From: Brugia malayi
Lineage: Eukaryota; Nematoda; Chromadorea; Rhabditida; Onchocercidae
DNA length: 64,000 nt
Reading direction: 5' to 3'
Assembly (NCBI RefSeq): GCF_000002995.4
Contig: NW_025062479.1
Location: 3,901,221 to 3,965,220 of the forward strand
Each line of letters starts with the position of its first letter. The stretch's first letter is position 1. Under the pieces are notes generated by a model. It saw nothing but the letters and a program-made list of their open reading frames with translations, was not told the DNA's origin and did no database searches. The translations under genes and the position numbers were made by a program. Positions 44,501 through 58,100 of the stretch are shown here, in pieces.

Positions 44501-46363
44501 TAGTTTTATCTTTCTGATTTGATTTCTTCAGTTTCACTGTTTTTAATAGTGGCTCTTTTGCTAAATGCCGTAATCATTATTAGGAGTTGAAATGAAAAAC
44601 GTAGAATCATGGACTTGAAATAATTTCCAAATGTAGTTAACATATGTTATATATTTTTAGACGTTATACTATGTTCTGTTGAATAAAATCTTTAGGGAAA
44701 GTGGCAATTAAAAAATTAAATGTGGGTGAACCAAGTCCTGCTCAGCTTCAAGCCTTCAAAAATGAAGTTGGTGTATTGAAGAAAACTAGACATGCAAATG
44801 TTTTGCTTTTCATGGGTTGGTTGCGGGAACCAGATCTTGCAATTGTCACTCAGGTAATGAATGGATCCCAAGTTTCATCTTCTCTGTTCTTTTTTCTGCT
44901 TGATTTTCATTATCAATGGCAATTTCAGTGGTGTGAAGGGTCTTCTTTATACAGACAAATACACGTGAATGAACCTCGAGTAGACTTCGAAATATCGTCA
45001 GTTATTGATATTTGCAAGCAAATCGCTCAGGGAATGAATTATTTACACTCTCGTCATATCATTCATAGGTTATTATTAATTTCTCATCTTTCTTGTGTGT
45101 CTTAGCTGATAATTCTGTATATTTTCATATTTCGTAAAAGTCTTTAGTTATATTTATTTCGACCAAGTTCGCGGACCTTTGGGCGATGTTTTCGGTTCCA
45201 GTAACTTACAGTTAGTTCAAGAGTTATCTCCGATCACTGTTTAAAATTTCCTCTTCTCAAATACTTGAAGTGTTTGAGTTGGTTACTAAAGTATATCACT
45301 TTTTAAGCCATGTCGGTTTCTGTAATGGTTACTTCGGTCTTTCTGCTTTCGGCTTTTCCAGCATCTCGTATCGAAAAAATATCCGTTTAAAATCGCTTTT
45401 AAAGTGTTTCAAGTGTTTCTGTAGCTCGCTAATATACCAGTAAATCTGATGGATCGTTGTTTTTGAACCGTTGTGATTTTTATTTCTTTTTAATTTAAGA
45501 GATCTTAAAACGAACAACATTTTCTTAACTGATGATGGCACAGTTAAAATTGGTGATTTTGGTTTGGCCACTGTCAAGACACGATGGAGTGGTGGACAAC
45601 AAAATCAGCAGCCAACTGGAAGTATCCTTTGGATGGTATAATTTATCGTTTAATTTTATTGTTTTACTTGTAAAATAGTATGAATATTCATTTGCCTATA
45701 CGATGTTCAAAGTAATAATGCAAATAAACATGAAAGGGTTTAGGCGCCGGAAGTGATAAGAATGCAGGATGCAAACCCATACACAACTCTTTCTGATGTA
45801 TACTCATTTGGCATTTGTTTATTCGAATTGTTGTCAGGAGTTTTACCCTATTCACATATCAATAGCAGAGATCAGGTGTGCTTCTTTAAACACTTCAATG
45901 TCTGTTGTTGTCATAGTTTGAGATTTGTTTATATTTTCAAAAATTCAGATTTTGTTCATGGTTGGACGCGGTTATTTGAAGCCAGATTTGACTAAAGTAC
46001 GGCATGACACACCTAAGGGCTTGTTAACATCGCTTGAAAAATGCATTAAGTTTTGTCGAGACGAGCGTCCGGAATTTGAACAGGTTGATCTTTATTTAAT
46101 TTCACAGTTAAGATATAATCATATGGAAATTCTTGTAAAAATGCTTCTATCAGATTTAATTTTTCCAGGTTCTCATTTATCTTGAGCGAGCCTCAGCAGG
46201 GCTTCCACGACTAAAGCGTTCTGTGTCAGAACCGCAAATATATAGAAGTTATTATGATCAGCATGATTTCTTGTTACCGGTCCAGACACCGAATTCTCCG
46301 AAAACAAATACAGTTGCAAATTTTTCGCTTTTTACTACATGTAGCTGGACCGATCAGTTGTAA
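41524..46363 (+). CDS. lin-45: RAF serine/threonine kinase (LIN-45 ortholog)
   Basis: Sixteen exons: 41524-41610, 41763-41870, 41954-42106, 42310-42444, 42919-43117, 43322-43479, 43566-43617, 43776-44039, 44193-44272, 44352-44481, 44696-44853, 44929-45068, 45500-45635, 45744-45875, 45949-46083, 46169-46363; 753 aa. RAF is the MAP3K that binds Ras-GTP and phosphorylates MEK. Visible parts: Ras-binding domain (about 53-118; [17 protein letters not shown], then [16 protein letters not shown]); C1 domain (HSFVRKTF, then [21 protein letters not shown]); 14-3-3 site [10 protein letters not shown] (about Ser264); Ser/Pro-rich hinge; kinase domain with G-loop GSGSFG (442), [37 protein letters not shown]-terminal 14-3-3 site RSVSEP. 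All catalytic residues are present and the length is ordinary for the family. Confidence 0.97.
42201..42286. repeat. Tandem 43-base duplication in a RAF intron
   Basis: Two nearly identical 43-base units (42201-42243 and 42244-42286) begin TTTTATTAATTCCAAATGTA and differ at a few positions. They lie in the intron before the C1-domain exon. Confidence 0.8.
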
Positions 46364-48928
46364 TATTTTCTATTTCCTCATTTCTTTGCTTATTTACATT
46401 TTCTGTTCAGTTGGTAACTGATGGTTAGTTTATAAGGAATAATTTATTGCAATATATGCCTAGCGATTATGATTAGCTTAGTTAATTCTTGCATTAACCT
46501 TACCGTTTAAGATGTAAATCGAAATATGTTGCAGGAAAGCTGGTTTCGTAAGTGGTGAGTAATTGTTGAAGAAGTGATGACGAAAATTTTATAACGCTGT
46601 TCTGCTAAAATGGTGTTATGCTAAATTAGGAATCTGGTAGTCCGTTTCACAATTTTAAACTTTATTACTAATGTTAAAGCCGATGGAGTGTGAATAGTGT
46701 CTATAAATTTTTTTTTTTTTTCTTCTTCAGGACGTATTTTATTAGCTTTCTGTTTCAAAACTTAACTGGGCACTAATCACTTTCTAGTTCAAACCGACAT
46801 CTTTGCATCTAATTCCTTGCCTCACAAGTCTCCCATCGTCAGTTAAAAAATATATTATGTAGGCAGAAGGATGGTAGCATGCCCATAGACATGAATCGCT
46901 AAAATAGTTTTACTTTAATTTAGCTATCATCTATTCAGTTCTCTATTAGTTTTGTAATTGCTTTAACAATGCATTTTTACTTCTAGTATTTCTGCATGTC
47001 ATTCATTGCTTCTAAATGACGGATGCTTCGTAAAAATTATTATATATTATGAAAGCTTGCTTGTAATTTTAGTTAATCAAAACGTTGTTTTTTTAAACAT
47101 AAAATTATGTGTTTTTCATGTTCATAAATTTGATCGTGAATTGATGTACTAGACATTTTTGTTGACATATAATTTTGCAGAAGAATACTAAGCCGTTTAC
47201 CCGAACAAGTTTTTGTTAAAAATAAAACAGAAATTGATTACGAAATCAACGAAACATGTGCCCTACCTTATATTGGTCTCCGATTATATTTCTTTAGTTG
47301 CTATGACTATTGTTGTTCAACTGCTTAGGGCAGAAAAAGGTGTAGCCTTAATAGCTTTCCTTAAGTATTTATACCTTGCAGTATTGTGGAAATTAGTGGA
47401 CAAAACTAGAAATAACTTTGATGTTGCAAGAATTATCCCGGTCTATGTTCTAACCTGCCTATTGTTCTGTCAACTTTTTGCTGCAACTTAATTTCAGACT
47501 TTGCTTTTTACATGACCTCACTAGCGGTATTTCATACGAGTGCAGTATTGAAATTGTTTTTTATAAACGCTTTTCTAATTTGACATATAACTATGAAGAG
47601 TTGGAAAACTCTATATTTCATAAATTATTTTATTTCACTTGTCATATGAAAGAAGTTTGGGTCAGTTTGAAATATGTTGGCTTAAACTGTGGGAAATTGA
47701 GAGCAGTGTTTTATAAAAGACTTCGTAATGCATCATATCTGTGATTGCTTCCGCATGAATTCACTGTGAGATTCTTCAATTTTGAGTAATCACGATTCTT
47801 ATTTGCAGTGTCGAATATTGAAGTAAGCTATATTGATAAACACAAATGCCTTTTCATGCTGTTGCATTTTTTTAATTGGTGTATATGAATTGTTCTAAAA
47901 CCTCGGGTCATTTGTAGTGTTCCCTAATTTGTGTTTATTTTCTATGAATAAATATTGCATTTATTTTATTGATGCTTAAGTGCAAGCAATTAAAATGTTT
48001 AATATCCGCGTTCTCTCAATTCTTGACATTCTTCAGTGAAGTTTATTGGTATATATGTTCATAGCTAAAAATTAATTTCATCAACTTCAAGATCAATAAT
48101 CTTGCCTTACTGGATTATTTGCATAGAACTGTGAAGCAAAAAAGAGATCATTTTCGTTAACTTCAGAAAAAGAAATCTAACGCATCGGTTTCAAGATTTC
48201 AGATAAGCTAGTCGATCTGAAAAAAATGGTATTTTCGTTCAACGTTATTAGTTGTCAAATCTGGTCTTAGTTTGAAATTCTATTTCCGGTATCCATTTTG
48301 GTACTTGGGGGGTATTCCCGACATCTTCGAAAAGCAAAGGGATTGTAAGAATTATGTATGAAATATTATCGGCTGCTGGACCGGATCCGGATTTTCTTTA
48401 AATAGGAAGAAGAAGTCTTTTGGTGTGTTCATTAACTAAAGATCACTCAGAGTAGTGGGAGTCGCATGCAGCAGATTTGATTACTCCTAGGGAAAAAAAG
48501 ACTGCTACTGTTATGAATAACCAAATTATCCTTACCTGATTGTAAGTATGCAGGAAAGTTTCCTCCATATCAGTGTTCCGAGCACTTTTTTTTCCTTATT
48601 TTCTTCTTTTCTCGCCATCTCGTTTTTTTCGATAATGTCTTAATTGCTACTGAGCACCATGGCATTTGAATTCCTATTCATTTCATGCTGACTTCATCTC
48701 TGTCGCTTCTTAATCACAATGAATTTTTGCTGCTCTAAAATTTCCAAAATCGCTGGTTAATATCACCTTTCATTTTTTGTTCCCTTCGAAATCTTCCAGC
48801 TGATGTGGATCCTGATACTTCCAAGTAACTTGGTTCCCTATATATAATTTATTCCACGCCAGTTTTGTTTAGTTACTGGTTTCAAATGGTACTGGCAGGA
48901 AGTGGTAGGAAGTTGTCTAACAGCATTA
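46364..48928. other. RAF 3' flank, no gene recognised
   Basis: This stretch holds the RAF 3' UTR and AT-rich DNA. Two adjoining open frames (47213-47491, 47478-47744) show no family resemblance. An acceptor-like TTTTGCAG at about 47174-47181 followed by a short open segment could be an alternative 3' exon, but nothing confirms it. Confidence 0.5.
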
Positions 48929-49560
48929 TTTGCCACGTATAATATTGGAACAGGTTCGATATATTTATTGGGCTGAAAGAAACATAAAAGCAACTAATTA
49001 AACATAATGTTAAGGATGACATTTTTTTCCAACCAAATCATCCAAATTGAAGTCCTAGAATTAAAGGAAATTCATCTGAGGGGAAAAACTAGCAGCAACA
49101 AGGACCATTGGAATAATGAATGTAACATTTATCCCAGGCTTAAGCTCCGTATGGAACGTTTGAGGGGAATTGTCACATGTTTCAAATGTTTTCGAAAGAA
49201 TTGCAACAAGTGATTGCAAAAAAGGGAAACTTCCTTGTTTCCACCGTAAAGTTTCTCATAGTACGACGTTGTCCAAGAAATTTACGCAATTAATAGGTTC
49301 CAGTAAAGGAAATCTTGATTTGAAATTCTTCTCATTTAGTAACAAAACTCCAAAATCATGTCAGATTACAAAAGTGGAAAAAGGAGTAAGAACTTTGGAA
49401 TCTAAAAGTATACCTATTAATGCTTACGGTTAGATCGCCTAATAGAAAAACTACAAGTAGTTAAATAGAGCCACCATGATTTGCCACGTATGATATCTCA
49501 AGAATTGCTAGATGAGGAAAGAGGATATTGGAAAAGGTTCGATATATTTATTGGGCTGAC
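48929..49560 (+). repeat. Direct repeat inside the retroelement relic
   Basis: 48953-48976 and 49536-49559 are identical over 24 bases (starting GGTTCGATATATTT). Each is preceded by TTTGCCACGTAT/A (48929 and 49480), but the first copy lacks about 40 bases of the spacer. This implies a local duplication or overlap of two related insertions. Confidence 0.7.
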
Positions 49561-51000
49561 TAGTTTTTTAATTTCATATCGCCAAACCAAAGCTACAATA
49601 TGGTATCAGGATTCTATGCAATCCCCACAAAGGTTGGTTTTATAATAATTGGAAATGGATACATCTAATTATGACAAAGACCAAATCAAATTTGATATCA
49701 CGTCTGTTCAGAACCAAACCATTTCTGGAAATTAGAACTCATAGACATTCAGGAACAACCCAATACTCATAATGACGAACAGACGCTGAACATTTCAAAG
49801 AAACTATTACTAAACAAAATGGAAAATATCAAGCATCTTGACTTAGGAAAGATTCAAATGTTATCCTAAATGATAATTATGGTTTTTACCTTGAGAGATT
49901 GAAGACATTAACAACTTCAAACCGATAAACTGCTACTTAATCGATACAATAATATAGTTGAAGAATAAATAAAATCCAATATCATTGAAGAAGTAACCTT
50001 AGACAATCGCAAATGATCCAGGTTGGCGTTATATACTATTTGCCCCATCATGAGGTATTAATACCGAATCGGCAAATCAACAATAAAATTAAGAATCATT
50101 TACGATGCTTTTGCCGACCTCAAAAGAATGGTAAGTTTGAACGATTTTCTGTTCTATACCACGGTCCAATTACATTCAATGATTTAGCAGGTGCATTGTT
50201 TCGATTCAAAATGATGGAATGCAACTGGAATTATTTCTATCAGAGCGAAATTACATTCGATTCCTCTGGTTAAGGGATATCATCATCCAACTTTCAACTA
50301 TTATCTATGAACTCAAGGAAGCGAAATTATCTCGGAAATCTGAAAAAATCTCTGTGTTGACAATGTTATTACTAACTAAAGAAATCCAAGAAGCACTCAA
50401 AAATTATAAAGAAGGGAATTTCTTTCAAGTGATAATGAGCAAAATTATTTAAGAAAATTCTTGGTGTTGATAGGAATTCCAAAAAGGATGTCATCCAAGT
50501 CATCTTAAAACCCTGGAATGAAAGGGATCTAACAAAAAGAACAATTTTACATTTTAGAGCACCTCAATCCGACCCAATGAGATTCCTCATTCTGATTATC
50601 ACGTAATCCAAATTTTTTCTTCAAATTTCATGAAAAAATAATGCTTGGGATCAATCTATAAGTGAAGAAGACAAAGAAACGTGGGAATCTCCGATAAACA
50701 AATAATCAACAAACATAAACATAAAAGTGACATATTGCTCAGAGCAAGCGCAACTCCATGTCATCACCGATACATCAACTGTGGCCTATTCTGCGGCTGT
50801 ATACACGCGTAGTCCTTGATATTTAATTTATTTAATACTGAATCGTACCAATTAAAGGCATCAGTATACTTTGAATGGAGTTATTAGCAATACTTATTGT
50901 CCATTTTGTAATAAATCAGTTAGGTCTCGAAAATGCACCAGTAACTTTATGGTCAGACTGGAAGTAAATGTCTACTACACTGAATCCAGGACCGTTCCCG
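48929..51000 (+). mobile_element. Degenerate BEL/Pao LTR retrotransposon
   Basis: Pieces of gag-pol appear in the right order with frameshifts and stops. Zinc-knuckle remains lie at about 49155-49300 (CFKC in one frame, DCKKGKLPCFH in the next, with a Cys-to-Arg change). A protease-linker-like piece (KRFDIFIGL) lies at 49488-49560. The reverse-transcriptase start is at about 50022-50215 (YYLPHHEVL, then GPITFNDLAGALFRF) and continues in another frame at 50219-50330 (LSERNYIRFLWLRD). RNase H-like pieces are near 50755-50812 (ITDTSTVAYSAAVY) and 50940-50965. These words are typical of Pao/BEL polyproteins. No LTRs were identified and the ends are approximate. The copy is dead. Confidence 0.75.
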
Positions 51001-54000
51001 AACTATGAAATATAGTGGAAAGGACGACCGTTGCTGGAAAAGGGGGAAATCAACTAGCCATAATAGCCATAGCAAATGAAGAAAGTGAAATCCCTATCGT
51101 AAAAGCAACAAAAAAAATTATAAGAAAAAGTTTTAAATTTACAGATGCAAATCGTTTTAGTCAGTGTTAAAATTACTAAAGACTATTGCATGATGAACTC
51201 TTAAATTCATAAAATTACAGCAAGAAGACAAATACCATAGCTACAATCTTACCAACGATAAACGGTCAACTTGCAACAGATGATTGCAAATTAATAAATG
51301 GAATCCATATTACGATAAAGAAAACTGCTATTGGAAATCCAAAAGTCGATTGGAAATTCCGAATTGAATGAGGACAGTTTATATCCAATTTACTTTTTGT
51401 AACATAATTCCCATAACTGTACTTTTCATACAACTAATGTTAATAAACGAATTGTCAGATTGGTACATTTCAATAATAAAATTGAAAGCAATTAACAGCA
51501 TATTCTTCTAATAGGCTGTAACATTCCAGACAATGCGCATAATAAGCATATAACTACATCTTCCAGATGTATGTTGGATAAACAACTTCTCACTTGAGAT
51601 ATAAAGTTTTTTACTTGAAGTATAAAGATAAAAATAGTTGCTTTAAAACAGAAATGGAGTGGACAAAGAGTGAGGTAACAAGAGAAAATTGACTAATACG
51701 TTTCGAGAATACTTCATTTTCTTCCAAGTGATAATGTTTATCATTCTTGTTGGATATGTAAGATTTTTCCATAGGATTTTCTATTTTCGTATATATTTAT
51801 TTGTATTTGACGTGTATACTGCAAAAAGCACTATAAATTATCAAACTACACTTATACACTTGTAGTTAAATTTTGGCATGTTCTGAAACCACTATGTTCA
51901 ATTATATGACTGTGACAATCCTAAGAGCCGAAAAGATAAGAGTATTCATTTACAACATACAATTGTCCTTTTTTAATATTTATGTAGATAGTAAAATGTT
52001 CATTTAGAGCGTATCGAATGTAGTCCTTAGATCACTGAATTTCACTTGACACAATGGCTTTACTGTCACCAAAAAGAATATATGATTTTTCTTCCAACTA
52101 TTTGTTTAAACTTTATTTCTTCAGTTGTATACAACATATATAACAATTCTTTTTTGCACAGTCCGTGACAGCACACTACTGACTGAAGAACAAAACACTG
52201 AGGAATCGTTCCCTCTTCACACGAATAGATTTTTCAATTTTTCATTAATATTTTGGAACAGAATTCTTTTTTCTTTTTTAAAGAATAGTGACTTAAGGTT
52301 GTGCCATAGCTGGGATCGCGTAAAAGTAATTATTCGAGGTGGATGTGTAGTAACAATGTGGCTTGTAGTAATAATATTTGTGATGAAGTTGCATCACTTG
52401 AGCCAATTAGTAATAACTTTTTATATTTAAGAAAAAAGTTTTCTCAATTAATATTTGACTCTTACGGTGCTTAATAATGTCACTTGAATACCAAAAACTC
52501 TGGATTACGCAGACTATATTTTTGTCGCGTACATTACTTTATTCTTTGAAATTTGAAGTACTGATATTTGCCTAATTGCTATGAGAGATTTATAAATCCT
52601 TATGTTCACTTTAAAAGTGTTCAGAGGCAGTCTTTTTTAACTGCTAGATAGAAATCATGCATTTTTGTGCCTTGTGTTGAGAATAATACCAGGAGCATAA
52701 TATTAGCTGGTAAAGCGCATGATTGTTAGATTTAATATAGAATTAATCCACTAGAGCACATTAACTTGAAGAATAAGTTTGGAAGTATTTTGAAAACGAT
52801 TCGGTATGTCTAATTTCATTAGGAAGAGAATGTATGACTGCAGATAGTGTTTTAATTTACTGTATACTTTGTATGGTCTTTTTTCATCCTTAAAGTAGAG
52901 GTTTTTGATTGTAATTCACGAGATACTGTACTGTTTTTATTTAATCATCCCGTTTAGATTTATTTTTGTGCAAAATATACTGATGAGCTATTAATATATT
53001 TCGCATAATTTTTTAACCTTCAGATTTGACAAAGATTTTGTTTGCACTAAAATTATACTTGTTTCCTTAACGAAGTGTCAATTTGAGTCTGGCATATTTG
53101 GTGATCACCTCATTTTTTCTTTGTAGGTCAGCGTATTTTGTAAGATATTGGCGAAAAAGTTACAAGTATTACGAAGTGAGAGAGTATAGATGAGGAAGTG
53201 TTAAGTTACTGGCAATTGACCGATTTTGTTAGAAAGGATTTCAGAGTAGGCTCCAAAAATAATTTAATAGCTAATTTGGTATATGTTTCATTTGAATAAC
53301 TCGACAAGAGAAATTCAACAGGGGATGAAGCTAGTGAAGATGTTTAGTTACTGCTACGATAACACTGCTACATTAGTATCCTACACTGAATTATGTTTCC
53401 ATGAATCTCTTGAAATTATTAGTTTTTGCTATACCTCAAATCAACTCCAAACAGTCTTTATAAGCAATGCAAGGAGGGTTTGTGCTAGTTTATTCCACTG
53501 AAAAGGAAATAACGTTGATTTTTCCCTATGTCAGAAAGATATTCACTATATAATCGTTTTATTGACCATTCCAATGTTCCGAATTATAATGCACAAGAAA
53601 GGATGTCAATCAAATTCCTCTGGAACCATTGATAGTATTACTTTTCAAATACAAGATCTGAATATTAAAATGAACCAAGAATGAAATCCTGAACTTTGAC
53701 TTTGCCATAACACAATATTAGGAACACGACATTTGTACAGATGAACCGCTTCAACTACCGGAATTCATCAGCTTTCTACGTATTCCAACAGTTTTTGAGC
53801 AAAAATTACAACTATTCAAATTAGAAAAATATGATTAACAAAGTAAGCCTATTATCAAATAATCTATATCTAGCTTCTGACCAAAAACTTCAATCCATTC
53901 ATTCCAAGAGCCTGTTTCGATAAATAAATGCATAGAAGCTGAAAAATAAATAAATGAGCTAGAAACTACTCAGCAATTTTCCAAAACAAATCATTGATAT

Positions 54001-55154
54001 TAAAGAGAATTAATTTAAAGGAAAGGAACTTATAACAATGAGAAAAAAGCAGAGAAATTTTTGGAGTTGAAAATAAAGCCAAAACTAAATGTTATTTATT
54101 TCATAGTGACACACACAAACAGTTTTTTATGAGAAGATGTGGAAGATACAGAAATAAATAACGTTACGTAAAAACACAAGTTGTCCTAAACTAAACTTAA
54201 TCGAACTGACAATGAGTAAAGACTGTTATGCTGATGTAAAATTCTGGTAATACTGAAAATATTTGAATATTATAATGTTTGACAACAGTTGCATATCATA
54301 TAATCCGTCCTATCAAAACTATATCCCATTTGGGTACTGCTGAAAAATTGAAAAATTAATATATCAAAGACGAGTTACAATTAACAACACATTAAGAATG
54401 TAAACATATAAATAAAATCAACATGCTACAACCAAAATGACAAAATGTAGTAACAAAGTACAGTAAGTTACCTTTTGCTACTACTTTGTTGGTATGTGGA
54501 TCTCCTGAAACGTTCCCTGTAGAGATTCAAAACTTAGTATAATTCCCAATTCTCAATTTCCATCACAACTGGTTTAATCATGAACAACAGATATAAATAA
54601 ATAAAGAACAAAATTTTGAAGACCAAAGATTGTTGTAAAGATTATTTGAAGACTTTTTCTTTTTCTACCAAACAGAAATTAAAAAGCTTTTAATTCCGAA
54701 AGCTTAAAATCGAACACAGTTTGTCCCAACTTATTTCTCCTAAATGCCTTTCTTTCTGCAATTAAACGAATGCCACCAATTCAGAACTTTTGTCTACATA
54801 TAATATTAGACCAAACAATTTGTAATGAAAATCCTTTATTTATATGATTCCACAGAAAACTTTGTAAATGTAAAGTTCACTTCATGTAAAAAGTTAGCAC
54901 CTACTCTTTTCAACTTCTGTCCATGAGAAAGCCCTAAAGGAACTAGTTCAATCTTACATGAAATATTACATAGGGCTTCCAGAATACGATTTAAGCTACA
55001 TGCCCAATTGCTGAATTTTACTGACTTGATCCAACCATTTTGTTCCAAAATCTTGTTTTTGTCAAAATACATTTGTTAAAGTATATTTGAGAGTTGAATG
55101 TCTAGGAACGCAAACCATGCGCAATATGAAATGTAGAACGAATTACATGATAAA
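51001..55154. other. Intergenic between the retroelement relic and ANKS1 3' end
   Basis: No confident gene. The first few hundred bases may still be eroded pol sequence. Short open frames at 52125-52430 and 53283-53501 have no recognisable homology. 53700-54400 is AT-rich with many stops and could be more transposon debris, but I cannot show it. Confidence 0.45.
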
Positions 55155-58100
55155 TTAGATAGCAATTGGTTCAGTACTGCCATAGCTATCATTGGTGATT
55201 CTGTAACATACCTCGAATGCTTGTCCCAATGTTACTATTATTTCAGTTGCTACATCCTAAAAAGTGTTCCAAAGGTGTATGTGATTTTACAGCATAAAGA
55301 AAATAGAAATTTCTTTCTATATTATCTCTAAATTAGTTTTCGATTAAAAGTGGATAAATTTTGAGACTGATATATTTCGAGCTTAGGAAATTTGCTACTA
55401 AGGTTCTACATGGGACCAGAAAGTGTTACAACTTACGGCAGTTAAGACGCAAAATACATGACAGAAATGACGATCACCATCTTGCGATATATACGCGAAA
55501 CAATTCAGATCTCTTTCGTCCTGACAGACTATCTGTATCTGGGCTATTTCATGCTCGACAGTAAGTTGCTGAAAACATGACTAACCATGAAGCTAACTAA
55601 TCAGTCTCCTGTTTTAAAAGAGCTAATTGATAAATCCGTTTGTAACGATCAAAAACCTTTGTGACAGCATCAAGCACTCGAACACCCGATACTGAGATTT
55701 CCAGCAAAACATGAGGGACTTTGGCTATTTCGCGAATACCTCTCTGAAAAAATACACATTACCAAACAACAAACTACTGAAGAAAAGTGAAATTTTCTTT
55801 TTAACATTCAAGAAAACACACTACATGAATATACCTTACTTTCAATTTGATCATAGCTCTTCGAGAATCCTCTGTCTCTTCAACATTTGATATTTCCATT
55901 GACCCAAGGTAATGAGCTGAATACGAAATACAACTCTCAACAAGTGTATTAGATGAATGCTGCCATTCAGTAGGATGTCCCCCAACAACCACTGAATGCG
56001 GTATTTGGGTACTTGATGATGACTGCATCGTACTCCTAAACTTTCACTAGATTGATTCACTGGATTCATGTTTTTCAAATTCAATTCATCACGTTTTTTA
56101 TAAAGTGGAAATAAGATTTCTATAATTTCAGAAAACTAGAAGTGATAAGAAATCACCTGCTCTCTTGACCACTGTCTACTTCTTCTTCCTGTGCTACCGC
56201 TGCTCGTTCTGCTGCCCTTTGACGTCGCTCTTCCTTCGCTTTCTTCAAAGAATTTAAAATTCGTTTTTGGTGACCAAGTTTTGTGATACCAAGAATCTGA
56301 AAATAATATCTATTAGGAACGAGAAAAAGCAAAGCGTACAAAAATGTCGTCTTAAAATCTCACAGTAAGTAAACCATTTACTTTCAAATGTTTCCGCGTT
56401 GAATCAACTGCAAAAACAATCAGCATTGACGTCAACCCGCCACTTACAAAATGACCCAGATAATCTTCCAAATCCAATGAATGCAACCAATCCGAAACAT
56501 ATGTAAAAGAATCTAAAGAAATTAAAAAATTCAAGGATTCCTATCTCTTCGAAAACAAATTTAGCGGTGAGTGGCTCCGAAACTTTAAAACTAACTTGCG
56601 CTTGGAACAGAAACATTTGGATAATTTTCTAGATACATCCCGATCTGATGTTGAGTTGACTTATCAAGCCCGATTTCTTGCATAGAAACACGATCGAGTG
56701 TTGACTGCTGCAAATAACAATCGTCGATGTAAACTGCGCAACACAAATCTCCTAGAAAATTTTGTAGTACCAAAAACGAATTCCTTAAATACAATGCTCA
56801 CCTTGCTTATCAGAGCAAAAACATACCATATGGTTAATACTGTCAAAGCCACTGCTTTCAAGAATTTCCGCTATTTCATTTGCTCTGGGATTAGGTATCC
56901 CAACACACACATTTAGCCATTCAGCAACAGCATTTACCCCTCGCTGCAAGAAAAAGTGCTGTGTAATCTAGTAAAAGCCTCAAGTCCTCCTTAAAAAGTT
57001 AAGGTCCAGTTTCTTACAAATCGCTAGACTTTAATCGCAGAAGCTCAGGCTGTTTCATAAGATAGAAGTGCAACAACATATTCAGTCTTATCATTTCATA
57101 CTTTTGGCTTGAATTACAACACTGCTTTATTCTAGGGCACCACCACAACTTCAGCCGACTCTTAAGATATGGAAAAAAAAAATCTATGACTTTTACCAGT
57201 TATTCATAAGTTAACCTTCCATAATTTAAAATTACAATAAAACATGTACGTAGTCTTCGTAAAGTTTAATTGGTGACAACTGATTCAGAATCAGTGACCT
57301 CAGTACCAACCGGTTGCTTATATCTTTTGTCAGCATCAAATCCAAAGGACTGCCTATTTTGCACTGCCTGTGGTCCATTTAACTGCAGCATTAATGCTTG
57401 CGATCTGCGGTCTCTAAGATAAACGGCCACTTTTGGTTCGTAATGAGCTGCAAACACCGATTCCCGACAAATTGCGCCACCAAATGACTCCATTATTTCA
57501 CTGATCTGACAACATATTTTCTTAAACAAGACTCATAACATTTCTTTTTTTTCCAGTTATTTCTCGACAACCCACATACTGCATAGATTTCTAAGAAATA
57601 AGAGTAAGGCTGTCATAAGTTGAATTTGGTAACTGAATGGTAACTGGAAAATCCACCTTCTTCCATTCAATGCTTTCATCCAAGGAACTACGCCGGGTTG
57701 AAACTTTATCACTTTGCGCAAATGATGTCTGTATAATGTTGTTTATTTCGCCTCTTTGGTGATCTCCATCGCTCGATATAGATAATCCACACATTTCTAT
57801 AAGAAAAAGTTGAAAAATAGAAAGGAAAGCAAAGTTGTTTTTAATGTTTGCAGTTACAAAAATGCACATCCACTTCTTCCCGCAATTTTGTTAAGAACCA
57901 AATTTGTATGAATACTCACCCTTATTTATGCTACCATGTGTCGGGACAGAAGACGCAGTTCGAAGGCGTACCTCCGCAGAAGAAAATGACTGATCATCCA
58001 TGCTGGAATAGTTTAAATTACGAAAATATTCTGGAGCTAAAAAAATTTAGTTGAAAATGAAATCTCACCTGGATTGTTTGTAAGGATGGCTGTGTTCCTG

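Noticed and set aside
52700..52760. tRNA-like text (AGCTGGTAAAGCGCATGA then TTGTTAG)
   Set aside because: No clear acceptor stem and no B-box GGTTCGA; could be a mitochondrial-DNA fragment but pairing could not be shown.
54836..55072. Minus-strand frame below ANKS1 as a possible last exon
   Set aside because: Homology shows the PTB end (FEVCY) already reads into a stop at 55155; this frame has no PTB features.
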